Under the pieces are notes generated by a model. That model searched no databases, was not told where the DNA came from, and saw nothing but the letters and a program-made list of their open reading frames with translations. This document shows, in pieces, positions 1 to 7,850 of a stretch of DNA of 15,435 nucleotides (position 1 is the stretch's first letter; each line of letters opens with the position of its first letter). The DNA is from an uncultured Desulfomonile sp. Its GTDB lineage: Bacteria; Desulfobacterota; Desulfomonilia; Desulfomonilales; Desulfomonilaceae. Made by a program: the position numbers and the translations under genes. The stretch covers positions 1 through 15,435 of the forward strand of contig CALDNG010000097.1 in NCBI GenBank assembly GCA_937915285.1, in the 5' to 3' direction.

Positions 1-1695
1 TTTGTCTTTTCCGTCGCTTTCTACCGAAATATGGCCACCATGAAGCTCAACCAGTTTTCGTGTGAGAGACAGTCCCAGGCCAGTGCCCTGCCTCAGTCTG
101 GTAAACGGATTGTCAGCCTGCTCGAATTCCTCAAATATCCTCGCCTGATCCTCAGGCTTTATGCCAATGCCGGTGTCTGATACACTGATCCGTATCTCTT
201 TCTCCGTCAATCCCGCTTCCAAGCTTATCTTTCCTCCCGATGGGGTGAATTCTACGGCATTGGAGAGCAGGTTGATGACAATCTGTTTAAGTCTCACATC
301 ATCCGCCCAAATGTCATTGACATGAAATTCGCTAGCCAGCTTCAGTTCCATGCTCAAACCCCTTTTTTGGGCAGTCCCTCTGAACATTGACATGGCGTTC
401 TGGAGCAAAAGCCTCAAAGAAAAACTCGATGGCGAAATTTCTATCTTACCGGCTTCGACCTTTGCCAGGTCGAGAATGTCGTTTATCAACAGCAGAAGGT
501 GTGAACTGGAATCGTGGATGGCTCGCAGGTACATCGCCTGCTTTTCGTTGATCTCGCCGTAATACTGGCCTTCAAGCAGTTCGGTAAACCCGAGTATGGC
601 GTTGAGAGGGGTCCTGAGTTCGTGACTCATGTTGGCCAGGAATTTCGTTTTGGTCCTGCTGGCGGCCTCTGCTTCGATACGCAGTTGCTGGGCAAGCGCC
701 AGGGCTCGTTGAAGCTCGTCTGTTACCCGTTTTTTCTCCGTTATGTCCCTATCGACCCCTCTGAAGCCTGACACATTATCATTTGAATCAAACACCGGAA
801 CTCCCGCAGCCTCGAAAGTACGGATGGATCCGTCCTTGTGTATCCAGCGTTTTTCAAAATTTTTCCAGCCCTTCCTGTTTTTTATACAATCCTCCAACAG
901 CTTTCCGATCGGCTCTATCTCATCAGGATGTATGAAGTTGTATGCGCTCACTCCGAAAATCTCTTCCACGCTGTAACCGGTAATTTCTACGATTGCCGGG
1001 TTGCTATAAGTAATGTGCCCTTGAGTGTCCATCTCCCATATCCAGTCAGGGGCCTCCTCCGCGAGTATACGATACTTTTCCTCACTCTCCCTCAACGCTG
1101 CCTCCAGACGCTTGTAATCTGTGAGATCTATTCCGTAGACAAAGTTGTGAGAACCGCTGGACACAATGCCCCATTTGACAGTCTTGAGAGAACCGTCGGA
1201 ACACGTAACAACCGTTTCCATGGGTTCAACCGTGCCTCTGGAAAAAATTGCATGATTTACCCTTCTTTTCCATTCACCTCTTACCCATTCACGATATTCC
1301 TCATCGGAATAGGCCATGACCAGGCCTTCTTCAAGGCTGGAAAGTCCACTGATGTCATACCCAAAAGTTTCGAGCCACACTGGATTGTAGTAAAGGATGC
1401 TATCATCTGAAACACGGGTGATTGCTACGGGGATTTGCAGCTTCTCAAACAGGCCCAGCAGAAAATCAGTTGTCTTAAAAGGCTCTTTTGACTGATGGGC
1501 TTGCACGCTGGATTCAGAATCCCGGAGTGCCCCAACATTCCCGTCCGATCCATCTATGATTTCGTCCAAACGCCTTTTTATGCCTTTGATCTGCTCACTT
1601 AGCTGTTCCCTCGATGAATCAGGATTCCAAGAGGCGGCATTATCGACGAAAGATTTTAGTGACAGTAACTGATCAATCACAGATTTGCAGGTCAT
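1..1695 (-). CDS. PAS-domain sensor histidine kinase (3' end cut off by window edge)
   Basis: Soluble sensor kinase that should autophosphorylate on a histidine and pass the phosphate to a response regulator not present here. 565 codons are open from the ATG at 1695 to base 1 without a stop, so the C-terminus lies outside. Order: helical N-terminal segment (about 1-70), PAS1 (about 75-195), PAS2 (about 205-325, with WIHKDGS typical of PAS_3-like folds), HisKA with H-box MSHELRTPL (phospho-accepting His358), then HATPase_c with N-box VINLLSNA, G1 DTGIGI and G2 GTGLGL. No transmembrane segment is visible, so it probably senses a cytoplasmic signal. The ATG is preceded by AAGGTGATCC, of which nine bases match the 16S anti-Shine-Dalgarno complement. 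Divergent from the hybrid kinase starting at 2110, whose PAS4-PAS5 pair resembles this PAS1-PAS2. Whether a receiver domain follows the ATPase cannot be seen. Confidence 0.93.
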   Translation of the reverse strand, partial: MTCKSVIDQLLSLKSFVDNAASWNPDSSREQLSEQIKGIKRRLDEIIDGSDGNVGALRDSESSVQAHQSKEPFKTTDFLLGLFEKLQIPVAITRVSDDSILYYNPVWLETFGYDISGLSSLEEGLVMAYSDEEYREWVRGEWKRRVNHAIFSRGTVEPMETVVTCSDGSLKTVKWGIVSSGSHNFVYGIDLTDYKRLEAALRESEEKYRILAEEAPDWIWEMDTQGHITYSNPAIVEITGYSVEEIFGVSAYNFIHPDEIEPIGKLLEDCIKNRKGWKNFEKRWIHKDGSIRTFEAAGVPVFDSNDNVSGFRGVDRDITEKKRVTDELQRALALAQQLRIEAEAASRTKTKFLANMSHELRTPLNAILGFTELLEGQYYGEINEKQAMYLRAIHDSSSHLLLLINDILDLAKVEAGKIEISPSSFSLRLLLQNAMSMFRGTAQKRGLSMELKLASEFHVNDIWADDVRLKQIVINLLSNAVEFTPSGGKISLEAGLTEKEIRISVSDTGIGIKPEDQARIFEEFEQADNPFTRLRQGTGLGLSLTRKLVELHGGHISVESDGKDK

Positions 1696-1705
1696 GGATC
1701 ACCTT
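1696..1705 (-). promoter_or_regulatory. Ribosome binding site of the leftward histidine kinase
   Basis: Read leftward this is AAGGTGATCC directly before the ATG. Nine contiguous bases (AGGTGATCC) match the complement of the usual 16S 3' end. The AGG core is 6 bases from the start codon, which supports the start at 1695. Confidence 0.6.
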
Positions 1706-2098
1706 GGGATATTCAAGCGTTGATGTCAGAAAAGTGATCTCATTTTAGCTTTTTTGAAGCACAAAACAAGAGCAATGCCAAGTTCAACTGGCCCAGGTTG
1801 CAATCCCTTCAAAGCTTTGTTATCCTAGCGCCCAAAATACATAAAATGCAGACTGTTTTTTTCAAGGAACTCTTTTTCGAATTTGAACCCATGATTAAAC
1901 CCATTTTTAGACTTTATTGAACCCCAGAGTTTACTTAACTGTTAGATGTCATTTATTGGTAAGCGGTTTTAATTAGAATTTTCAGTGCAACTTTGATCAA
2001 TTCCAAAACTCTATCTGAATGATTGGCAAAATTGGGACAGAGAACAGGCCCGCTGATATCCTTGGTAAATTAGACATCTTATTGAGAGTTGCCTGGTT

Positions 2099-2102
2099 GG
2101 AG
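2099..2102 (+). promoter_or_regulatory. Ribosome binding site deciding the start of the hybrid kinase
   Basis: GGAG lies 7 bases before the ATG at 2110. The alternative in-frame TTG at 2089 has no comparable site upstream, so the ATG is preferred and the protein is 1051 residues. Confidence 0.65.
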
Positions 2103-2109
2103 ATTTATT

Positions 2110-5100
2110 ATGTCAGACAATTGCAAATCGTGTCCTGAACTCAACCACCAAATCAAATCCCTTGAACAGACAATTGCCAAGCAACGAAAGGTCATTGATG
2201 AACTGGAACGAAGACATCAAATTCTTTTTGAGGACGGTCCTCTGAACTACCAATCCCTGGACGGGAACGGCTGTTTTGTCGATGTCAATCGAAAGTGGTT
2301 GGCAACGGGGGGATATTCCAAGGATGAGGTAATAGGCAAAAGATTTGATCAATTTTTGACACCTGACTCCAGAGAAATTTTCCTTAAAAATTTTCCTAAA
2401 TTCAAGGCATCAGGCAAAGTGAGTGGGGTTGAGTTTGAAATTCTGAAGAAGGACGGTTCCACTGCCGTGATGAACCTTGTGGGCGCTGTGGGTTATGACC
2501 ACGACAGCCAGTTCACTCGGACGCATTGCCTGATGCAAGATTTAACCAGCGAGCTTGAATCACTAAAGAAGTTTAATAGCTTCTTTTACCTGAATCCGTG
2601 CCCTATGACTGTGACTTCACTTCCGGAAAGGACATTCTTAGAAGTGAATGAGGCTTTTTTGAGCACTTTGGGATACTCCAGAGAGGAGGTCATCGGAAAA
2701 TCTTCCAAGGATCTAGGATTATTTGTGGATCAAGCAGCCATCGCACAGATGGTGGATAAAATGCGAACGACCGGATCGGTCAAGAAAATGGAAATGCGTG
2801 TCCGATCCAAAGACGGACAATTGCTTTACGGATTGTTTTCCGGTGAATCCATCAACATCGGGGGCAAACAGTATTTCCTTTCCGCCATGCTTGGAATTAC
2901 GGAATTAAAACGCCTGGAAAGGGAATTGAGACAAAGTGAGGAAAAATTCCGTCTGATAACCGAAACCAGCCCTAGTTGGATCTGGTCATTTGATTCACAA
3001 GCGTTTTTCACCTATTCCAACCCTGCGGTTAATGATGTCCTGGGGTATCATCCTGATGAGATAGTGGGTTCCAGCGCCTTTGATTTGATTCATGCCAATG
3101 ATCATTTGAGAATCAGGCGTCTTCTTGACGACTGCCTTAAATACCGAAGAGGCTGGAAGAACATAGAAATCAGATACTTGCATAAAGACGGTTCGGTAAT
3201 CACTTTTGAGTCGTCTGGCTCACCCATTGTCGGCCGGGATGGCCAGGTTGAAGGTTTCAGTGCTGTAGATAGAGATGTTTCCGAGAGGAATCTGGCCCAG
3301 GAAAAAGCTAGAAAGGCTAACCAGTTTCTCAAATTGATAGTCGAAACAATATCCTTACCAATCGGTCTTTCAAGCGGAGCGCTTCAGCAAGCGGATTATC
3401 TCAACCCAAAGTGGTCTTCTTTGTTCGGCTACACACGTGACGACATGCCAACCGTTAGCGATTGGTGGCCTCTGGCATATCCTGATGAAGATTACCGAAG
3501 CCAGGTGGCGCTTGAATGGAACAGGCGTGTTAAACAGGCAATATTGAATCGATCCGAAATTGAGCCGATGGTGACTACTGTACGTTGCAAGGATGGGTTT
3601 GACCGCATCATTGAATGGCATGTCATATCTACCGGGGAATGGAACGTAGTTCATGGAGTCGATCTCACCGAACACAAACGACTGGAAAAGGAACTCAGGC
3701 TAAGTGAAGAAAAATATCGGCAACTTACCGAAACAGCCCCCGACTGGATCTGGGAAATTGATTTAGACGGAAAAGTGCTTTACAGCAACCCCTCTGCTAA
3801 GCAACTCACAGGTTACACTGCAGAGGAACTCACAGGCAGGATGGCTTCAGATTTTATTCATCATGACAACATCGAAGACCTTAAAAAGCTCATCCATAAC
3901 TGCATCATTCAACGCTCTGGATGGCATAATCATGAGGGGTACTGGATTCATAAGGACGGTTCTATACGCGTTTTTGAGGCTGGCGCAGTGCCACTGTTAG
4001 ATGAAAACAACAAGGTCATAGCATTTCGAGGAATTGCCAGGGACATTTCCGAACGTAAAAAATTGGAAACAGAGAGGCTTCAGGTTCAGCAACAGTTGCT
4101 ACACAACCAGAAACTGGAGAGCCTGTCGATAATGGCGGGAGGAATAGCTCACGATTTCAACAACATCCTGATGGGAATAATGGGAAATCTCGAATTGACC
4201 TTGGACCAGGAAAATTTTGATCAGAAAACAAGGCGTCAGATCGAGACTGCGATGCTCGGGGCCGAACGTGCAGCGAAACTTTCAGGCCAGATGCTCGTTT
4301 ATTCCGGTTGCCAACTTTTTCTCCCAAAAAACGTTTGCCTCAGGAAATTGTTGGTTGACTTGAAACCGGAACTTCAGAAAGTAGTTTCTCAGACCACAAC
4401 ATTGATCTACGACATATCTGATGATTTCCTACAGATCAGGGGTGAAGCCAATAAAGTCCAACGATTGATAACAAATCTGGTGGTAAACGGTTCGGAGGCT
4501 TTGGGAGACATTCCCGGAACAGTGTCCGTGTCCGTAAGTCAGATCGAATGTGACCAGACGATTTTGAGCCAAAGCGTTTTGGAGGAAAAACCCAGCCCGG
4601 GATCTTTCATTTCAATTACGGTTTCCGATACTGGATGCGGCATGGAGGCTGAAACCTTACAAAAACTCTTTGATCCTTTTTTCACGACCAAGTTTTGGGG
4701 TCGCGGGCTTGGGATGCCAGAAATTATCGGTGTTGTCAGAAGTCATGGAGGCGCAATTATTGTTCAGAGTTCAGTAGGTCATGGTTCCAGAATCCAGGTT
4801 CTGTTCCCCAAGGCTAAAGAAGACACAATAACTCCGGAAGGGATAATAACCCCACAGGCCGATGAATCGGCCACCCACCCATCCCAGCGGAAAACCGTCC
4901 TGGTAGTTGACGATGAAGACCTGGTCCGATCCATGATCACTGACCGTCTCGATCTACTTGGTTATGACACTATAGTCGCTGTCGATGGGGAGCAATGCAT
5001 ACGCGAGTTTAAAACCCACATTGACAGAATCGATCTGGTCCTTCTTGATTTCATGATGCCTGGAATGAATGGCGTAGAGGTATTCGAGGAACTGAAAACA

Positions 5101-5265
5101 GTGGAACCAAATGTCAAGGTAATACTATGCACAGGTTATGCCACAGAAGAGGTGACATCAATGTTTTCAGGCCGTAAGCCAGACGCTGTCATACACAAGC
5201 CATACAGTCTACAGGACCTTAAAGAAGAGTTGAACAGGATATTCCAAAAACAGGCCTTGAATTAG
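2110..5265 (+). CDS. Multi-PAS hybrid sensor histidine kinase with C-terminal receiver
   Basis: Hybrid two-component kinase, 1051 residues. A short N-terminal helical segment (about 8-40) contains CKSC near the start. Five PAS domains follow at about 40-150, 155-270, 275-395, 400-525 and 530-650. The kinase core has H-box GGIAHDFNNIL (phospho-accepting His681), N-box LVVNGSEAL, G1 DTGCGM and G2 GRGLGM, the style of kinases fused to receivers. The receiver (about 925-1045) has the acidic pair in VVDDED, phospho-acceptor Asp980 in LLDFMMPGMNG, the Thr of CTGYA and Lys of HKPY. No membrane segment is visible, so a cytoplasmic signal is likely. PAS3 and PAS5 are alike, and PAS4-PAS5 resemble PAS1-PAS2 of the divergent kinase. 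With no output domain, phosphate presumably passes to an unlinked phosphotransfer protein, or the receiver tunes the kinase. Only 9 bases separate its stop from the convergent radical SAM gene. Confidence 0.95.
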   Translation: MSDNCKSCPELNHQIKSLEQTIAKQRKVIDELERRHQILFEDGPLNYQSLDGNGCFVDVNRKWLATGGYSKDEVIGKRFDQFLTPDSREIFLKNFPKFKASGKVSGVEFEILKKDGSTAVMNLVGAVGYDHDSQFTRTHCLMQDLTSELESLKKFNSFFYLNPCPMTVTSLPERTFLEVNEAFLSTLGYSREEVIGKSSKDLGLFVDQAAIAQMVDKMRTTGSVKKMEMRVRSKDGQLLYGLFSGESINIGGKQYFLSAMLGITELKRLERELRQSEEKFRLITETSPSWIWSFDSQAFFTYSNPAVNDVLGYHPDEIVGSSAFDLIHANDHLRIRRLLDDCLKYRRGWKNIEIRYLHKDGSVITFESSGSPIVGRDGQVEGFSAVDRDVSERNLAQEKARKANQFLKLIVETISLPIGLSSGALQQADYLNPKWSSLFGYTRDDMPTVSDWWPLAYPDEDYRSQVALEWNRRVKQAILNRSEIEPMVTTVRCKDGFDRIIEWHVISTGEWNVVHGVDLTEHKRLEKELRLSEEKYRQLTETAPDWIWEIDLDGKVLYSNPSAKQLTGYTAEELTGRMASDFIHHDNIEDLKKLIHNCIIQRSGWHNHEGYWIHKDGSIRVFEAGAVPLLDENNKVIAFRGIARDISERKKLETERLQVQQQLLHNQKLESLSIMAGGIAHDFNNILMGIMGNLELTLDQENFDQKTRRQIETAMLGAERAAKLSGQMLVYSGCQLFLPKNVCLRKLLVDLKPELQKVVSQTTTLIYDISDDFLQIRGEANKVQRLITNLVVNGSEALGDIPGTVSVSVSQIECDQTILSQSVLEEKPSPGSFISITVSDTGCGMEAETLQKLFDPFFTTKFWGRGLGMPEIIGVVRSHGGAIIVQSSVGHGSRIQVLFPKAKEDTITPEGIITPQADESATHPSQRKTVLVVDDEDLVRSMITDRLDLLGYDTIVAVDGEQCIREFKTHIDRIDLVLLDFMMPGMNGVEVFEELKTVEPNVKVILCTGYATEEVTSMFSGRKPDAVIHKPYSLQDLKEELNRIFQKQALN

Positions 5266-5274
5266 CAATCGGAA

Positions 5275-6822
5275 TCAAGACCGGCTTTTTTTGAGAACTT
5301 CCTGTCTTATCCGGAACATGTCCTCACCGAGGGAACACGCAGTGAGGTATGGAATCAGTCGACTGGGATTTTTTCTTAAAATACCAACCAACTGTTTCCA
5401 GAACTGAATCCTGCTTTCTGAAAGAGCGCCCTGCCTCCAGCACAGCCGGATGAATTTCTTGATGTCGGAAATGAATCTGGAAATGTCAAATTGTTGAGTT
5501 TTTGCTGGGCTCGATCCGGAGCTTGTTCCCATGGCCTTCCTGGTGGGGCGCATTCTCAAATAATAATTGTAGGTCCTCCTCAGGAAGTTCGATGTTTCAT
5601 AGACACTATCCCAGCATTGAACAAATTCTCTCTGGATTTCTTCTTGAGGTCTGGACGCTACAAAATTCATCTCTCCCACCAGGTAATCACCTATTTCAAC
5701 ATCTCGTCTGAGTCGACCTTCCGTTTCGAGCCGATCCCACAATTTTGTTTTAGGCGTAACCTCCAGCTTGTTAAACATCACAACAGGAAGATTAGTGCGG
5801 TCTACGAATGAGCTTATCCTCGCCCCAACTCCCGTTTGCTCACCATCCAACCCCAGGATAAAACTACCAAGGACTGTCATTCCATTTCTATTTATGTTGT
5901 CAATTGATTCCTCTAAGGGATTCCTGATGTTTTGGAATTTGTTGGCGGAAGCCAGCACGTTCTCGTCCGGAGACTCAAGGCCAATGAAAACGGTAGAGAA
6001 ATTAGGCTCAGTCATCAGGTCGATCAGTTCCAAGTCCTGACCAAGGTTGATTGAAGCCTGAGTCATAAAGCTGAAAGGGCTTGAGTTGGACTTCATCCAA
6101 AGATTCATCTCTTTGAGAAGCCCTTTAGCGTGTTTCTTGCTCCCGATGAAGTTATCGTCACAGATGAAAACTACGTCTCTCCAACCCCTCCTGTAAATGG
6201 TATCAAGTTCCTTTACAACCTGTTGTGGACTCTTGTATCTCGGCAATGAACCATAAAGATTTACAATGTCACAAAATTCGCAGTCAAAAGGGCACCCTCT
6301 CGACGTCTGTATCCCAATGGTCGAGTAATTTCTAAAATCAATTAAATCAAACCTGGGGATTGGAGACTCGGTCAAATCTGGTTTTTCGGGGTTTTCTATT
6401 ACCTGGGGACCACTACCTGATTTGAGGCTCTCTACAAGCAAAGAGACCGTGTTCTCAGCTTCCCCTCTGACTACAAAATCACATCCAACGGATAAAAGTT
6501 CCTGCGGAACCGATGATGCGTATGGTCCACCAACAACCACGGTCCTGTTTCTTTTTCTTGATTCCTGAATCAGGCTAATCATAGATTTTTTGTGTATATA
6601 CATGCCTGTTATCATAACAACATCAGGCCAGCTCAAATCCAAATCCGACACCGGTTGAGCCATGAGATCAACTAGTCTGATTTCCCAATCCTGCGGTAAC
6701 AGGGCCGCCACAGTAATTAATCCCAGTGGTGGGAGCAATGTCCTGGCGCCTGTCAATTTCATCTGCTCAGGGAAACTCCAGTAAGACATGGGACTCTCGG
6801 GGTTGATCAACATGACTTTCAT
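5275..6822 (-). CDS. B12-binding radical SAM protein (DUF4070-type C-terminus)
   Basis: Radical S-adenosylmethionine enzyme, 515 residues. The N-terminal Rossmann-like cobalamin-binding domain (about 1-135) begins MKVMLINPE and includes PPLGL and VVVGGPYAS. This version lacks the DxHxxG motif, as many radical SAM B12 proteins do. The SAM domain carries RGCPFDCEFCD, the CxxxCxxC iron-sulfur motif (Cys177, Cys181, Cys184), followed by FICDDNF and FIGLESPDE. The remainder (about 340-515) resembles the DUF4070 tail found in hopanoid methylases such as HpnP and in many uncharacterised relatives. Methylation of an unactivated carbon in a lipid or secondary metabolite is the family expectation; the substrate cannot be told. 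The ATG at 6822 has GGAG 11 bases upstream. It follows the MaoC gene on the same strand after 212 bp, so co-transcription is possible but unproven. Confidence 0.9.
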   Translation of the reverse strand: MKVMLINPESPMSYWSFPEQMKLTGARTLLPPLGLITVAALLPQDWEIRLVDLMAQPVSDLDLSWPDVVMITGMYIHKKSMISLIQESRKRNRTVVVGGPYASSVPQELLSVGCDFVVRGEAENTVSLLVESLKSGSGPQVIENPEKPDLTESPIPRFDLIDFRNYSTIGIQTSRGCPFDCEFCDIVNLYGSLPRYKSPQQVVKELDTIYRRGWRDVVFICDDNFIGSKKHAKGLLKEMNLWMKSNSSPFSFMTQASINLGQDLELIDLMTEPNFSTVFIGLESPDENVLASANKFQNIRNPLEESIDNINRNGMTVLGSFILGLDGEQTGVGARISSFVDRTNLPVVMFNKLEVTPKTKLWDRLETEGRLRRDVEIGDYLVGEMNFVASRPQEEIQREFVQCWDSVYETSNFLRRTYNYYLRMRPTRKAMGTSSGSSPAKTQQFDISRFISDIKKFIRLCWRQGALSESRIQFWKQLVGILRKNPSRLIPYLTACSLGEDMFRIRQEVLKKSRS

Positions 6823-7034
6823 TTGGTGAATATCTCCAATAATATCAGTGCATACTATTTCAAACGTACAAAAACAAAGTCAGTCTGCAGCGTCAAGCAG
6901 GTATTTCGGAAAAGATCCATGCTGGTTGACTGATAGAAAATGAATCCCGACCTTGTCGAAATAGTTCACCGTGTGTTCCGACTTCTCCGTTCGGTTTAAA
7001 AACTCTTCCCCATAATGGCATGGGCTTGATGACG
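6823..7034. other. Spacer between MaoC and radical SAM genes
   Basis: 212 bp. A frame reading leftward from 7111 to 6893 stays open but overlaps the MaoC 3' end, has no recognisable motif and is not called as a gene. I see no terminator hairpin with a T tract, and only weak promoter-like hexamers ahead of the radical SAM gene. Confidence 0.4.
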
Positions 7035-7517
7035 TCAATGCTCCCGGGAAACTTTGTTTGTAGGGTCTCCACTATCGACCATGGCTTGCAAAATGGACCT
7101 TTCATCAACATTCGGAATTATTCCCTTAATATTGGCAGAAATTACCAGTGCGCCATCCTGATTGCTAAACTCAACTTCCGCCCTTGCGCGACCTTTTGGG
7201 TCAATATCGGTGAAAGTCCATGAGCAGGTTATTGTGTCTCCAAAATACACCGGCCTTTTGAAGGAAAAATCCATGTGCGAGGCTAGTACCCCGATCTGGC
7301 CGCCAATTTGCGTAAGCATGCTCCCAACTAACAGGCCGTGACAGATACGTCCCCGGAGCTTTTTTGCTTTTGAGAAACTATCATCAAAGTGGACAGGGTT
7401 GTAGTCACGAGTCATGTCTGCAAAACCCAACATGTCCTCTTCCGTGAAAGTTCGGGAAAAAGAAAAGTGGTCACCTATCTTCAAACCTTCAATGGTTCTT
7501 TTCCTGATGTCCGCCAT
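7035..7517 (-). CDS. MaoC-like dehydratase ((R)-specific enoyl-CoA hydratase family)
   Basis: Single hot-dog domain protein of 160 residues. Enzymes of this family add water to trans-2-enoyl-CoA to give (R)-3-hydroxyacyl-CoA, or do the reverse. The catalytic pattern FADMTRDYNPVH supplies the Asp38/His43 dyad, and RGRICHGLL is the usual following helix. The frame is open upstream to 7643, but GGGGG at 7526-7530 lies 8 bases before the ATG at 7517. The domain begins soon after that codon, so I prefer the shorter protein; an ATG at 7532 would also fit but has no ribosome site. The last 25 or so residues after GIIPN look non-conserved. The next gene downstream is the radical SAM protein, and the MgtE-like gene is divergent. 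Acyl-CoA or lipid metabolism is the likely setting; the exact substrate is unknown. Confidence 0.87.
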   Translation of the reverse strand: MADIRKRTIEGLKIGDHFSFSRTFTEEDMLGFADMTRDYNPVHFDDSFSKAKKLRGRICHGLLVGSMLTQIGGQIGVLASHMDFSFKRPVYFGDTITCSWTFTDIDPKGRARAEVEFSNQDGALVISANIKGIIPNVDERSILQAMVDSGDPTNKVSREH

Positions 7518-7525
7518 TAGAATTT

Positions 7526-7530
7526 CCCCC
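7526..7530 (-). promoter_or_regulatory. Ribosome binding site deciding the MaoC start
   Basis: GGGGG on the minus strand, 8 bases before the ATG at 7517. No purine-rich site precedes the alternative upstream starts. Confidence 0.55.
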
Positions 7531-7547
7531 ATGTTAGATAACCATTT

Positions 7548-7576
7548 ATAATAGCATGTTTTTGATTTTTTGCGAA
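7548..7576 (-). promoter_or_regulatory. Putative sigma70 promoter for the MaoC gene
   Basis: Reading leftward: TTCGCA (complement of 7571-7576, 4 of 6 to the -35 consensus), a 17-base spacer, and TATTAT (complement of 7548-7553, 5 of 6 to the -10 consensus). It sits about 30 bases before the preferred start at 7517, leaving a short leader. Confidence 0.45.
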
Positions 7577-7775
7577 GGAACCGAACCGGATCTGAGGGGC
7601 CCACCCGAAAGGTCAAGAATTCCCCGAAATTTTTTAGCCTCAAATCAAGATTGCTTTTACTTCAAATTCTTCAGAATACAGTCTGTATGAGCAGATTGCT
7701 TCGAAACTATTCAAGCGCAATCACACTGGACAACTCCATTGGTCGGCTGGCCACACATCTTACGGCCCGCTACGC
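7577..7775. other. Spacer between the divergent MaoC and MgtE promoters
   Basis: Part of the 333-bp non-coding region between MaoC and MgtE. I recognise no ORF product, riboswitch fold or terminator in it. The frames open here are extensions upstream of the chosen starts and have no conserved content. Confidence 0.4.
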
Positions 7776-7804
7776 TTGATAATGTCAATGTTCCAGATTA
7801 TAAG
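7776..7804 (+). promoter_or_regulatory. Putative sigma70 promoter for the MgtE-like gene
   Basis: TTGATA (7776-7781, 5 of 6) and TATAAG (7799-7804, 5 of 6) are separated by exactly 17 bases. Transcription would start near 7811, giving a leader of about 40 bases before the ATG at 7851. If real, it excludes the more upstream starts at 7776, 7782 and 7788. Confidence 0.6.
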
Positions 7805-7838
7805 GATCCTTTTGAGGAAACATTACTTCACTGGGGTA

Positions 7839-7842
7839 GAGG
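7839..7842 (+). promoter_or_regulatory. Ribosome binding site deciding the MgtE-like start
   Basis: GAGG followed by T, 8 bases before the ATG at 7851. The in-frame upstream start codons have no such site. Confidence 0.6.
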
Positions 7843-7850
7843 TTAATGTA

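Larger units (their letters stand above)
1696..2109. other. Divergent intergenic region between two histidine kinase genes
   Basis: This 414-bp AT-rich stretch has no credible ORF and must carry promoters for both kinases. For the leftward gene a weak pair can be drawn: TTGTTT (complement of 1764-1769), a 16-base spacer and TAAAAT (complement of 1742-1747). For the rightward gene I found no convincing -35/-10 pair. No operator palindrome, riboswitch or terminator stands out. Confidence 0.5.

Noticed and set aside
1788-1803. Sigma54-like TGGC...TTGCA in the divergent kinase spacer
   Set aside because: The GG and GC elements are two bases closer than sigma54 promoters require, and the -24 box lacks its consensus tail.
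5266-5292. Possible rho-independent terminator after the hybrid kinase (CGG...CCG then seven T)
   Set aside because: The stem is only about 3-4 bp, and the T run is part of the radical SAM coding sequence read from the other strand. Too weak to call.
6893-7111. 72-codon open frame overlapping the MaoC 3' end
   Set aside because: No ribosome site, no recognisable motif, and half of it lies antiphase inside a real gene.
7518-7643. N-terminal extension of the MaoC protein to the farthest upstream start
   Set aside because: The extra 42 residues show no conserved content and overlap a plausible promoter; a strong ribosome site points to 7517.
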